From NCBI GenBank assembly GCA_029931535.1, contig JAQPZY010001521.1:1313001-1377000 (forward strand): a stretch of DNA of 64,000 nt. The letters are read 5' to 3'. The translations under genes and the position numbers were made by a program. Below the pieces are notes generated by a model, which saw nothing but the letters and a program-made list of their open reading frames with translations, searched no databases and was not told the origin of the DNA. This DNA comes from Margaritifera margaritifera (lineage: Eukaryota; Mollusca; Bivalvia; Unionida; Margaritiferidae). This document shows positions 1 to 13,829 of the stretch, one piece after another (position 1 is the stretch's first letter; every line of letters starts with the position of its first letter).

Positions 1-18
1 TTTATTTATTTATTTCAG

Positions 19-162
19 CCTTGCTGCAAATCATGATCCAAAAAATGGTTCTTGTCCATATGGGTACATCATGATCGCACCTCTTTATAAAGCAAATGCG
101 ACAACGGCAAGAATCCAACACACATTTTCATCTTGCAGCATAAATTCTATGACAAACGTCCT
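19..162 (+). CDS. Metalloprotease exon: end of M12B catalytic domain with Met-turn
   Basis: Internal coding exon between a polypyrimidine-AG acceptor (AG at 17-18) and a GTATAC donor at 163. Read from c at 19 as the third base of a split codon, it gives 47 full codons and ends with two bases of the next. The peptide contains ANHD, then SCPYGYIM and later FSSCS. In reprolysin/ADAMTS enzymes the zinc motif HExxHxLG is followed by HD, then by the conserved C..YIM Met-turn, then by (F/W)S.CS closing the catalytic domain. The zinc-binding HExxH would lie in the exon just upstream, outside the window. Splice phase matches the next exon exactly (two bases here, one there). Expected to be a secreted Zn endopeptidase; cephalopod and tick relatives occur in saliva and venom, but a housekeeping matrix role is equally possible. 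Confidence 0.72.
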
Positions 163-522
163 GTATACCCTGGGGTAATGTACAGTCTTTGAAGTAAAAC
201 ATGTGTTGCAGATGTGCTAATAAAGTATCGAATAAATATGTTATGGCACGTTATATAAGTTTTTGAGGATTATACAACGCTTTATTACCACGGAGAAGAC
301 AAGATGATACAAATTATTATATCAATCACAAAAAGTTCATCTTTTAAAAAAATCATTGTTTCTAAAGTTGGTAATGATATAGAACTGTTGTTATCTCAAG
401 GATCAACACTCTGTGGTAAAACATTCACTTCTTAATCAACAGTTGAATTCAGTTTACGACGTTTCTCAAAATTCTGTTAACCAAAAGTACACGTACTGTA
501 TCTTTACTGTATCCTTTTCTAG

Positions 523-664
523 GTCAAATAGATGCACACGACAGCATTATTTCACCGATGCGGAGTACATGGCCTACAGATCACAACCTATTGGTGGGGA
601 AATACTCAGTTTGAATCAGCAATGTCAAGTGTACTTTGGATCCTCATCATATGCATGTTACACG
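523..664 (+). CDS. Metalloprotease exon: catalytic/cysteine-rich junction
   Basis: Acceptor TTTTCTAG ends at 522; donor GTATGT starts at 665. One base completes the split codon from the previous exon, then 47 codons follow, ending in phase 0. The peptide begins SNRCTRQHYFTD, the position where ADAMTS catalytic domains end with C-S-R-x-x-L. It continues to SLNQQCQVYFGSSSYAC, which fits the start of the ADAM cysteine-rich domain (QC..FG.....C). A longer open frame runs through both splice sites, but sequence outside 523-664 loses family similarity and is low complexity. The frame and both phases agree with the neighbouring exons, so this belongs to the gene begun at base 19. Confidence 0.72.
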
Positions 665-1970
665 GTATGTCTGTTTCTATTTCATCAATTTCTCCTACTC
701 CTTCGTATTGTGTTATACTTTATTTTGCTCTGATCCTGTTAACGTTAGTCTCTAATTTACTTTCTCTTTTCCTTCTTTTGCTCTTTAATCCTTCGAGGTC
801 GCAGCTTCTTTTCTTCATTTTGTTTCTCATTGTTTTTCTCCTCCTTGAATGCTTCTTGTACTTTACCTTCGTTCTTCTTCTTTTTGTTTTTGTTCTATAT
901 GGTATGGTGATTATGTAATGATAATGATGAGAGTCCGATGATGATGGGGACAATGGGATTCCTCGGGTCCATACATGCGTAACTAAGTTATGTCTAATAG
1001 GTATAATTACTCCACTAAGCCGATAAACCTAAGTTTGTAGTATTTTAAAACATATATCGTATTTTCTAAAATACATAGGTGGTACAGAATTTATAAAACA
1101 TGTATAGTGGAAGACTCACACTTTAACTCAATTATTAGTAATACAAGTTCTGCATATTGAAAGCTTGCAACGTTTGCATAATGTATTATATAGGATTAAG
1201 AAGGCTGCAGATGAACAATTAGCGCAAGTGTCATCAATAGCTGCTAAATTATCTGGTCTTTAGTTTCGAAGAACTTTTCAGTCTCTATCTTAGAAATTGT
1301 ATGAATTCAATATCAGATTTAGGTTCAGGTTTCTTTCCCTGATGGTAAGGTTAGAGAAATAGTGAAAATAACTGATTAGCGGAGGCAATGAAAGCTGTTA
1401 AAAGCGCGGATATACGAGTTCTTGTTTCTATATACGATGATTTGGTTGTACATCTGCAACATAAACTGCTCTCCAGATAGCGCTAAAGCTTCGCTCAGAA
1501 CATTACTGCTCGAAGAGACTTTTTATCGAAAATTTGCCTCTTAATTCAGGATCTATATAATCGTGTAATTGTTCATATATTCATCTCTTTTCAAAACGTG
1601 ACTAAATGGTGACACTAACGACTAATTCAAACGATGCTGCCCAGGGTCAAACAATTTTTACATGCCATCTGAGAAGCCGTTGGATCATCACAGTTCAATA
1701 CCCAGCATAGACGTAGTCTTAACGTAAATTAGTTTGATGTAATAAGGAAACAGGAATATCTGCAATACTCAAGCACCTACTGTTTCCGAAAGTTCTGAAC
1801 AATTCAAATTGTTCGATAAGAACCATATTGATCCAGTATTATTGCATGTGAATAAAATGTTGAGATGCTACAATGCAGACTGATACAGAGCGGAGAACAG
1901 CTACAGTAATGTAATGTAAGAAACAGATGTAGTTTTGCTTCAGATAAATTGACATTATTTCAATCCCCAG
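665..1970 (+). other. Intron of the metalloprotease gene
   Basis: Starts GTATGT and ends CCCCAG. It holds a C/T-rich stretch (about 670-890). Around 1190-1560 there are short fragments that look once-coding (for example IKKAADEQLAQVSSIAAKLS) but are broken by stops. No exon or known element recognised. Confidence 0.5.
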
Positions 1971-2078
1971 GGAGCTGATACGTGTTACGGGGGAATTCTA
2001 TGCCAGACATCAACGGGTTGCAATGGGACCCTTTGCCAAGTGTTGGATCATTCCCCATGCTCCGGGATGCCGTACGGG
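1971..2078 (+). CDS. Metalloprotease exon: ADAM cysteine-rich domain, second part
   Basis: A 36-codon exon, phase 0 at both ends, between acceptor CAATCCCCAG and donor GTAAGC. It encodes a Cys-dense segment including GADTCYGGILCQTSTGC and ending SPCSGMPYG. In ADAMTS-type cysteine-rich domains this corresponds to C..LWC.....C...D.(S/T)PC(G). Five cysteines fall in the 36 residues. It was missed by simple ORF length criteria because it is short. It continues the 523-664 exon without a frame change and precedes the WCFRGLC segment in the 6808 exon. The 4.7-kb intron downstream shows no other exon I can support. Confidence 0.7.
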
Positions 2079-2456
2079 GTAAGCGTCATTGTGTTGTGTT
2101 TATAGTCTTAGATAATAAATCTATTTCCATAAGCAAATATTTCTAAACAAATTTTTTAAAACTATCTACATTAGTGGCACGTTGATATAACCTTTAATAA
2201 GAGGCATACATAATGAAATAAGTTACAAGGAATGTCAATAACGGGAAATGGAGATTCAGTGAGAATGTACTTATACTGCGAAGAATAAGAGAGAGATTTT
2301 GCAGAACATATGATATTTTAATCCGACAAATGTTAGACTCTCCCATGACCCAAACAAACTGGAATTAAACAGGTCTTTACTGGGAGAGGGGAATATATTA
2401 AATAGTAGTTTACTTGAATACAGCATAGCCATACCTCATCTATAATGTCCGTCAGT

Positions 2457-2517
<61 letters not shown>

Positions 2518-5500
2518 AGCTAATTTCCTTTTACAAATAGGGAACATATCAATTGATTTTTGTATTTCCTTTTATTACTTGATATTTACCTGTCAGCACA
2601 TTGCACCTATACATAAATAAATTAGAATAGTCAGCTAAGAATAGTCAAATGACAATCTGAGAAGTATAAAATTGTATTAATAATGATATAGCTCGTTTCG
2701 GAAACATTTGGCTGATTGTTAGATCTTTCCGGGTAAAAATTATTGAGATATTTCACTTTTAAGCAAACCAGAGTGTCCAAATGCACCACCACCACCACCA
2801 GCACACAATAAAAAAAGAAAGAAACAAAACAAAACAGACTCCCATGGAATTAGTTACAATCTAATCTATATGTTTCAAAAGCAAGATTTGTTAACAATTT
2901 ATAAAAACAAAATTAGCTACTTCTCTTCCCTATGTGTTTGAAGCACTCATGAAGGTAAATATAGGACATTTTTGTATTTCCTAACTTTATTACTATTCGC
3001 ACATAACAATTTCCCACTGCTCTTGTAATAATCGATTTACTTCAATATAATTCACGTTATCAGAGGAGGTATGTTTTTCAACTAAGAGCAGCGGAACACA
3101 TTGCAAGCCAACCTATGAATTGTTTTAGTGATTTTGTATTGCTTGTATCCTTAGCTTTGTGAAAATGTAAATTTATATAAAAGTTAAATACTCCAACAAT
3201 TTCACGAGCGATCATCCTTAAAGGCATATTTGCAGGCGTGGTATCAATTAAATTTAATGGCGTTTGTGATATTTACTGACTCTACTAAAATGCATATATG
3301 CACCGCACTGTAGGCACGTGGCTGCTTATTTAAGGAACAAAACAACCTTCAAAAGCAGGCATCTTCACACATGACCCTCTATAGAGATTATTTTACTAGA
3401 TATGCCTAAATAATGTTTTGCTATCCAGTTACGCCACTCTTAACTTTTCAAACCAGTAATAAAGCAGATTATTTACGAGAGACGACTTTGGATGCACGGT
3501 AAATGTCAAGCGTCTGAGCAGTGCAATGGGCTGAACATGTTTGCTAGACCTTGTGAAAGAAAATCAAGAAACAAAAGTCATGCGATAGAGAAATTAATAC
3601 GAAAAAGGCAAGTGAGGCATGCTTTTACTGAAAATACGACTTCGAACTAATAAAAATTATGTCATATACAATTTTGAAAATAAATTGCACAGGAATAGCA
3701 TAACACTTTTGTTAATTAAACGTGAATTTATCGAGGCGTTTTCTTCTAGAATTATAAAATTTAAATACTCTATGAATAAAGACGGTGTCGCAACATTTGT
3801 AAATTGTCAATTGTGTGCATTTTCTTCCGCTACATTTAATTGAATATCTATTACCAACCTATGATCATTACATATAAAAGTATTGGAAACATTACTGTGT
3901 CACTAATTGCTAATGAGCATCTAAAAAGTCTTAAAATGTGAACATGTTGAAGATCATAGACTTCTCTTAGCAGATAAACAAAGACAATGCTATGTTGGTA
4001 TGTGAATTTGTTTTCACAATGTCACAATTATTGAGTTCATATCGGTTCTTCACAACAAAATGCCTGCGCCATCAATGTACGGTCAGTCGAAAATAGCTAA
4101 TGATTTCCAACGGTCTCATTTACTTTTGGTTAGCTCTATCATTTTGGTTTCAAAGAACAGTTAAAAATTTTAATATGATTTTTGTTTTCTCTTTCATTAT
4201 TTATTAAGAAAAAAAGTCGCAAGCAATATCTCCCAGAGTTCACAGCGCAGCGATGCACCCAAATAAAAAGTGACTTCATATCGATTACGTTATAAACATA
4301 ATCATCACATCACTTTGAGCCTCGCGATAATGGTTGATTTGACAAAATCGCACTACCTTAAATGCCACATTTATTTACGGGCTAAATACAGACAGTAAAT
4401 GTCATACACACAGGTAAACATCAAAACCTAGAAACCGTGAAATTTACTGGTAGGATTGCAGATGACAATGAATAAGGAGTCTGAAAAGCAACAAGAACAT
4501 TCTTGGAACAATGTGCGGTCCCTGCAGCTTAAACACGAGATGGTCGTTGTCTGTCTGTTCGTCCACTTTGGAAACCTTTGAACAGCTAGATATATAGATA
4601 GTTACTGTTTATACTTGTGAAACATCCTACGAGAATGATTAACGCACGGACTGACGGAAACACAGACACACGAATTAAAAACAGAGGGACAGAAAAGGGT
4701 AAATATCGATAGTAATAATTTCTTAGATTAGCTAATATAATGGCAGACACTTTTAACACAGACACAAAATCTGAAACAACATGTCGTATTTATTTCTTTT
4801 ACTGGAACACTGCTTTGAGAGTGGCCGGAAAAGTCCTTCCTAGTATCCAGAAATAAGGAACTATTCCTTCTTTAAATAACGGGACCCATCATTACATTTA
4901 CATTTATATAACTGGAGTAACAACAAATTTAAACTCCAATTATTTTCAGAGATCGTTTTTATTAATATTTATCTTAACAACCAATAGTAATAATCTCAAA
5001 ATATCATTTTAAAAAGTGCTGTTTGTGTGAAAAGAAAATATTTATGAAAATTGGAAATTTTGTCACGTGATTAGTTTATTGCTTTGTGTTAGATGCAGAA
5101 ATCAACAAACTTAAATATAAACGTTTCCTCGTCTAGAAACTTGCTTTTTTACAAGTGCGGTTTATATTACAAAATCGACAGACGAAACATTCAAACGGCA
5201 TTCAAATAACAATGCATTTAATTAAACACTTTAGCCACGTCAGTTACATATTCCACCATTCCAGATTGGAATATTTCCATCTTTTTAACTCAATATTTTG
5301 TGGAATTGAATATCTACTATTTTAAAAGCAAAATTGTGGTGACCCAACTTTTTATAATGATATTGCGTATAAAGGACCAATTATTGGAGAAGTTTGTTAA
5401 CCGTTTGAAATTTTTAGATGAAACTCCGCTTTAGTTTGAACACAGATCATTATTATGATGAGGGGTTCCTATTATCAGAAGATGCCAGAGCGTCCTCTTT

Positions 5501-6807
5501 ATCTGGGTTGTGGAATACCGGTACTTTGGGGCTGTTTTATTTCGTTAAATTAAAGAGTACTTCATTGTAGGACTCTCTTTCTCTGCTGAATACAGTAATA
5601 TTGACTAAAATGAAAGTAAAGTGTACACAGCACAAACGATGTAAACAAAACAGTGTAGAGAACAAAGATAACTTGGTTAATTTCGCCAAGTTTAGAGCGA
5701 TCGGAATCATGTGTGTGCGTTTATGAGATTTTCTTTGTATTGGATCCATGGTACCCTTTAAGAGTACTTCCTTTAACGGCTAGAACGTTTATGTGAAGAA
5801 CTATGCACACGGCCGCAACCAGTGTTTCCGTGTTTGCAAGGAATTTGCGCGAAATCTTGACAGCTGCTGAAGAAATGGACGATACCGAAGGAAGTGACAT
5901 ACATGTGCTTTTTCATGCTTCGTTAAATATTTCATTTTTTTTTCATTCATATATTGCTCAGTTTCTTAGACAGGTTCTTAGACACTGTTGCATATATAGT
6001 CATGCAACACGATGCACACATTCATCTGTATCACTTATGGTAGCACAATGAAAAGTAATTGTAATGACCTATTTGTCTTGCAGATATGTCTAAGTAATAC
6101 TAATATTAGTATTCCAACCTCCTATCCAAATTTCTGTCGCTGCTACCATATCGTAGCTAGTGATTATGCTAAGGTTTTTTATTATGTGCAGCGGACACAT
6201 ACCATTCTACAGAATTTCCTGTTGGTTCATTCTTAGTACAAACATTCAAATTTGTATAAATTATGAGCGTGGATTAATTTCATGAATGGGAAACACACTA
6301 ATAAACCTGTTTTACGCATTTCACTCGTATTCTCTTATGGTACTTTTATAAAGTACCAGTGCTATTCTGGTACATGTCTTATTGTAGAAGAAGTAAAAAA
6401 CAATATACAATTTTATGGTTGTGCACTGCGCATGCTTGATGCATCTTAAGTCGGGAGTAAACAGAAGGTACCACGCTTTGTTTACCCTCAGTTGACATCA
6501 CCTCGTTTAAAATGACTTGAGTCATCACCCACTCAAATGTAGTGTGGAATTGTAAACTAGTCCGTTTTGGAAATCAAACCATTAATCGATATACCTTCTC
6601 CATTCAAAATGACATCAACAAAAGGGGAAAAGGTTTGTCAAACTTTTTGACAGAAAGCATGCTGAGCGTGATGTATTTCAAACATGAGTCCCCAGAAAAT
6701 ATTTTATAGATATGCATTTGATTAAAAACTAAACTTAAAACAGATAGAAAAAAGAGTGAGAGAGAGACAGTTAGATAATTATACTTTGTATGCTTATACT
6801 TTAACAG
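2079..6807 (+). other. Long intron of the metalloprotease gene
   Basis: Starts GTAAGC and ends TTAACAG. It contains a (TA)n array near 2461-2515 and otherwise unstructured AT-rich sequence. A short open stretch at 5803-5910 (FARNLREILTAAEEMDD) has helix-like composition but no family match and no clear splice pair. No other gene seen. Confidence 0.45.
2461..2515. repeat. (TA)n microsatellite
   Basis: Uninterrupted TA dinucleotide array of about 55 bases inside the long metalloprotease intron. Confidence 0.95.
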
Positions 6808-7223
6808 TGGTGTTTCCGAGGCTTATGTGTACAAGGACCGATTCCACCACCAACTACATGGGCGCCCACAACAATAACACTGGCTCCTACAACAACTACT
6901 GCAGCACCCCAACAAGTACACTGGTTTCTACAACAACTACAGCGGCTCCTACAACAACCACGACAGCGCCTACAACAACCACAATGGCTTCTACAACAAC
7001 CACTCGGGCTCTTACAATAACCACAGAAGCGCCTACAACAATCACTCGTGTTCTTACAACAACCAAAGAAGCGACAACAACTGGATTCACTATAACCGTC
7101 TTCTGCATAAAAGATAAGAGCGATTTCGTTAGAAGTAGATGTTGCCTGAGAGGAGATAGTACAGAAAACTGTTGCACACCCACCAAGAAGCAGCATAATT
7201 GCTCTGTTGTGCTTGATTGCTAA
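6808..7223 (+). CDS. Metalloprotease last exon: end of Cys-rich domain, Thr/Pro mucin repeat, Cys-rich tail (frame break)
   Basis: Acceptor ACTTTAACAG ends at 6807. The frame starting at 6808 gives WCFRGLCVQG, the usual WC..G.C end of an ADAMTS-type cysteine-rich domain, then PPPTTWAPTTITLAPTTTT. After the C4 run at 6907-6910 this frame degenerates and later hits a stop. The frame that starts at multiples of three takes over and carries a 21-bp repeat encoding APTTTTx heptads (about seven units, 6942-7084), then a tail of about 40 residues with seven cysteines and stop TAA at 7221-7223. The two frames differ by one base, so the break is a one-base indel near the homopolymer, either in the assembly or in the gene. 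Thr/Pro tracts are normally heavily O-glycosylated linkers. The Cys-rich tail is unassigned. It may be a venom-type or a matrix enzyme; the function is not shown. Confidence 0.62.
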
Positions 7224-7555
7224 AACAAGTTGATTTTTCACAACCGTAACGCCTTGGTCAATATTATAACCTCTGATGTAGATTCCCAATGTGTTTTATT
7301 TGTTAATTTATTTATCTATTTATTTATTAATGTATTTCCTTATTTGATTACTTGCTTTTTAGCTCATTTGTTTCAATGGAATTGATTAGTCTTCTTGTAG
7401 ATCGCATAAATGAAATTTTGTGTATGAAAGAAGGGAAACAATATTGCAAACTTAATGATATATTTAATGCGAAATATACATTTCTCAAACAAAGCATGCT
7501 TTTAAAAAAAATTAATACATTTTTGATAAATAATCATACATTGTATACAATGCAG

Positions 7556-7561
7556 AATAAA
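7556..7561 (+). promoter_or_regulatory. Candidate poly(A) signal of the metalloprotease gene
   Basis: AATAAA 333 bases after the TAA stop, in AT-rich sequence and followed by T-rich stretches. It is the first canonical signal I see downstream of the last exon. In such AT-rich DNA it could be chance. Confidence 0.4.
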
Positions 7562-8280
7562 ATTCAGGAAGCGTATTAGGTCAAGTGCAAGGATATAATA
7601 TATCCCTAATCATACCATGTATACCCGATTCGTGTATATTTCATATGAAGCATGTAAATCATATTCACGCCTGCAATCCTTGTTGCCTAACATATCGTAT
7701 GTAATGTAATAATACTTGTGGCCATGAATGCAGTGGCCAGTTATTTTAACTCTATATTTGTTTATAAATTGGATATACTCCAGTATAAAGATTCACTTCC
7801 TAAAGAGGTTTGATCAAATATGTAATAACAAATATGAATATTTATTGTACTTTTCTCTCATAAGGCATAATTATGTGCATTAGAGATGGGGTTACAAATT
7901 GCACTCACATATAAAGATGAAAATCATTCTGCAGATTGACAGATTCGTCAAATAAGTTGATGGGCTTATAATACATGCTTATAAAGCATTCATTGGTTGT
8001 ACATATCAATCGTGCACAGCTCGGGGTATATAAACTCCCAGATAGGCACCTCAATCACCTGTGTAACAATATACTAAAAAACGGATACACACCATAGAAC
8101 GGGGAGGCAACTGTGTCGCTGACCGAACAGCACTAGGGCACGACTCCAACGCTTGTTGACAAACAAGCTCCAAAATCTAAACATGTCTGTTATGTTTTAC
8201 CTTCAACAATATTATCAACATACAAATCATTCCATTTGAGGGTTCTCAAATTATTCAGCACACACAAACACACACACAAA

Positions 8281-8282
<2 letters not shown>

Positions 8283-8344
<62 letters not shown>
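8283..8344. repeat. (AT)n microsatellite
   Basis: About 62 bases of pure AT dinucleotide, preceded by an (CA)n-rich lead-in at 8259-8278. The flank 7562-8282 has no gene I can support. A TATA-like GGGTATATAAAC at 8034 is isolated. Confidence 0.95.
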
Positions 8345-8347
<3 letters not shown>

Positions 8348-8756
8348 CGCTTGCACTACCCGATTTGCTATAAGCGAATGAGCAAACAGCTTCTTTGCTG
8401 GAATATTAAACTTTCACTATACTAACACTGCATCCTATTCTGATGTTCGTTCCCCATTGCATGATTATATTTTAGTCCTCACAATCAATGTTAGCGATAT
8501 AGACCAAAAAAAAAAAAAAAAAAACAATTGTGCAGATCGGTGAAAATGCGTTTCTAAACTTTCGCTTTTGTATTGTTTTTACAATGAGGTCTCATTGTTA
8601 TAGATTTTCTGTCCGAGAAGTTTTATTTGCTTGGAACATATTGCTTTATATAGTCTTTTGAAATTTTCATGATTTTTCTGCTAGGCAATAAAGTAGTTAA
8701 TTCAACATGCAAATTGTTGTTTTCTTATATATACATCCACCCACCCACCCACGCAC

Positions 8757-8758
<2 letters not shown>

Positions 8759-8830
<72 letters not shown>
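8759..8830. repeat. (AT)n microsatellite
   Basis: About 72 bases of AT dinucleotide following a short (CCAC)n run at 8737-8750. The stretch 8345-8758 holds an A-rich run at about 8508-8524 and no gene. Confidence 0.95.
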
Positions 8831-8834
<4 letters not shown>

Positions 8835-9055
8835 AAAGTAGATTATCTATCTAGTAAATAGAAAAAATGTGCCTTCTTTTCAAATCATCTAGCAAATGTC
8901 TCATAACTTCCAACCCTTTACCTCCTGTTTTAATACTGATAAACTCAAAGAATGCTACACCAAAGATTTCTCCTGTCCTAAAGATATTCTTAGTGATTTT
9001 CCAGCAATATGCAAAAGTGCTTAATTACGGCATGCAATATGTGCGTTTGTCTTAT

Positions 9056-9805
9056 TGTTATGTATGATGTTTATATAATATTATAAATATTTTAGGAAAT
9101 TATAAATGTTTCTTCACTTTAATATTTGCTTAAATCTTAATGTTATCAGGAAAAACATGTTTAACTAGTGTCCTTGAATTAGGTTGTTTTGATCAATATG
9201 TTTCTCAATTTGAAGGTCAAGGTTGAATTTTGTTAACAAGTAAAATTCCATTAAGATGACACACATTCTAGAACATTCTGTCATGTGACCAATCTTTATA
9301 TATACCATGTTTGGTTGACATTTATTCAGTTTTGACATTACCATCAGTCTTGTAAAGAGCTATTACAGTTGTGAAAATTCATTCCAAATTCTAAGAGAGG
9401 AATTATTTTAAATATTCATTGGATTATAACAGTGCTCATAAACTTTTGGATTTTGGATTTTTAATTGATGTTTTTGGAATTTAAGTGAACTTATTCAGAT
9501 ATTTTGGAATACTTCATTTTGACATCAGCACATCAAGATTTCTAATACATCAGGACTTTGGAGACCATTAGCACATCATAGCATTCAAGGACACAGCCGT
9601 GAATTCGGAACATTCTATATTTAGGACTTGTGATTAGAACAATCATTCTAATTGGATTATTAGGATTTCAAAACACATTACTGTAAGTGACTTTTTGATT
9701 TTTCATTTTAATTATCTAGTAATAAATTGCTTGTTGATTTTTTACATGATTTGTTGGTTTCACTTTCTTTCTGTTACATTTTTCTTAGACCATAGAGTCG
9801 TAACA
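9056..9805 (+). mobile_element. Solo LTR, copy 1
   Basis: A 750-base unit starting TGTTATGTATG and ending GAGTCGTAACA, so it has TG...CA ends with a 5-base inverted TGTTA/TAACA. Near-identical copies lie at 57096 (+) and 45285 (-). Inside are a TATA-like TTTATATATACC near 9296 and AATAAA at 9721, the usual LTR promoter and poly(A) order. Flanks are TTAT and ATAT, an imperfect 4-base duplication. No gag-pol is adjacent, so it is a solo LTR. Superfamily (Gypsy or BEL) cannot be decided from the LTR alone. Confidence 0.75.
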
Positions 9806-10619
9806 ATATATTAGTCTGAAAACTGTTACAAAATTACAACGGCGATGTTACCCCTATGAGAAATAATTTTCCTTGTAATTTGCAGGCCACAAACTCTATA
9901 TATCTAGATGTCCATGCGCGTTGGAAATTGTATTGGTCGAGTTAACCGTTTTATCTAACTGGACGAAAATAATATCATACCAAAAACATATAATCTCAGA
10001 CATCCCAGTAGTTTTCACCATATGTTATAAACAGACTTGTTGTAATACAGTTCTTTATCACCCACTTGCAATAAAAGTTCAACATAGGATTGAAGCCATC
10101 ATAAATATCCAACCTTTTCAGTGTAGATGGAGTTCCGGTTACAAAGAATAACATATTGACAGACGGGTGGACGGACGGACATGATCTACCCGCAAAAGGG
10201 CAATTAGATCGCTAACAATGTTACAAATTCGACACTTTGAACATTTCTACCACCTACCATTCACTTAGATGAGATTTGTTTTACCAAAGGCCAATGAATG
10301 TATTATACTAAATGTAACAAGCGATAAACACTCTTATGGATTGCTACATTGGTATCCATGTTATTCATCTAACCAATAACTATCTAAATCACTACAAGAC
10401 AACAAATCCACAATATCTCATTTTAGGAAAAAATGGGCAATTCCTCTTTTGAACAGTTATTTTCCAGAACAATTCCTCTGTATTTAATGAAATTTTACCA
10501 TATTATTAGAGGCTATTGTAACAATGATTGACTCTTTGCACTCATGTTTTGGTACTGGTCCCAATAATAAACAACAAATTTGCAGATGCAGTTCTAGCAA
10601 GTGTACAAGTGTATGGGAA
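9806..10619. other. No recognised feature
   Basis: AT-rich unique-looking sequence. The only open frame (9921-10151) has no domain signal or splice context. Confidence 0.4.
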
Positions 10620-11450
10620 CAATACCAACTTTGACCAGGAAAAGGTTATGGGATCAATTCCAGGTATAAACTTTGGGATCGATCCCAAGCGTACCTGAAA
10701 GAGGTTGTTGTAAATCTATTCTAAATTTGCCTGCTAAGAGACACAGGTTTGCCAGGAAAAATATTTTTGGGATCAATCCCAAGTTTGGTAAGACATTTTA
10801 ATGATTGATCCCAAGTTTTCCTAGTAAGAGATTTTAAAAATCAAATCCAAGCTTATTTGGTAAGATAGTTTTGGGATGAATTGCAAGTCTGTTTGTTAGG
10901 AGACTTTTGGGATCAATCCCAAGTTTTCCTGGTGAGAGGTTTTTGGACCAATCCCAAAAAATTCTTTTACCAAGCAAAGTTGGGATCCATCACAAAAACG
11001 TCTTATCAGATAAACTTGGGATTGATCCCAAAAGTATCTTAGCAGGCAGACTTGGGATTGATCTATAAATATCTCTTTCCAGTCAAAGTTGGGATCAATC
11101 CCAAAAATCTTTTACCTGGAAAACTTGGGATTGATTTTAAAAATTATTTACGAGGCATACTTGAGATTAATCCCAAAAATCATTTGCCAGACAAACATGA
11201 GATGGATCCCAAAACAATTTGACCACGAAAATTTAGGATTGATTAAAAACTCTTTCCAGATCAACTTGGAATGGATCCAGAAAATCGTTCACCTGGAAAA
11301 TTGGGATTGATACAAACATTTCTTTCCAGACAAACTTGGAATGATTCCAAAACTGTAGTAGAAGGCAATCTAGGGATTATAACAAACATTCACCAGACAT
11401 ACTTGGAATCAATCCAATAATACGTTGGGAGTGGTCCCAGAAATGTTTAC
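10620..11450. repeat. Foldback satellite built on a GGGATCAATCCC motif
   Basis: A degenerate tandem repeat with units of roughly 50-60 bases. From about 10640 to 10950 units read GGGATCAATCCCAAGTTT followed by CCTGGTAAGAG. From about 10960 to 11440 the same motif runs in reverse complement (CTTGGGATTGATCCCAAAA preceded by CAGGCAAAC-type spacers). The polarity switch sits near 10950-10965, so the whole 830 bases can fold into an imperfect hairpin. The open frame at 11089-11310 lies inside it and is not a gene. Confidence 0.85.
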
Positions 11451-13640
<2,190 letters not shown>

Positions 13641-13829
13641 CAAAGACCTTTGGCTTCACCACACTATAACTCATTTAAATCATTTAAATAGTTACAATGA
13701 AAGACAAGGAAACTTATTTTGAGAAACTTAGATTATAGAGATAGTAAGGCCTTTATGAAAAAAAAACATTCCGTGGAAGTACATCAAGCGAGACCGTATA
13801 CAAATCAATTATGTCAGAGTTAAAGAAAT

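Noticed and set aside
532..918. 128-residue Leu/Phe-rich plus frame
   Set aside because: It overlaps the metalloprotease exon in another frame and then runs through intronic C/T-rich sequence. No domain or splice support.
5803..6051. Open frame starting MHTAATSVSVFARNLREI in the long intron
   Set aside because: The first third looks protein-like but no splice pair or family supports it, and the rest is low complexity.
6801..7289. Cys/Gly-rich 162-residue minus frame and a Val-rich minus frame
   Set aside because: Both are antisense to the Thr/Pro repeat (ACA/CCT codons read backward); composition is forced by the repeat.
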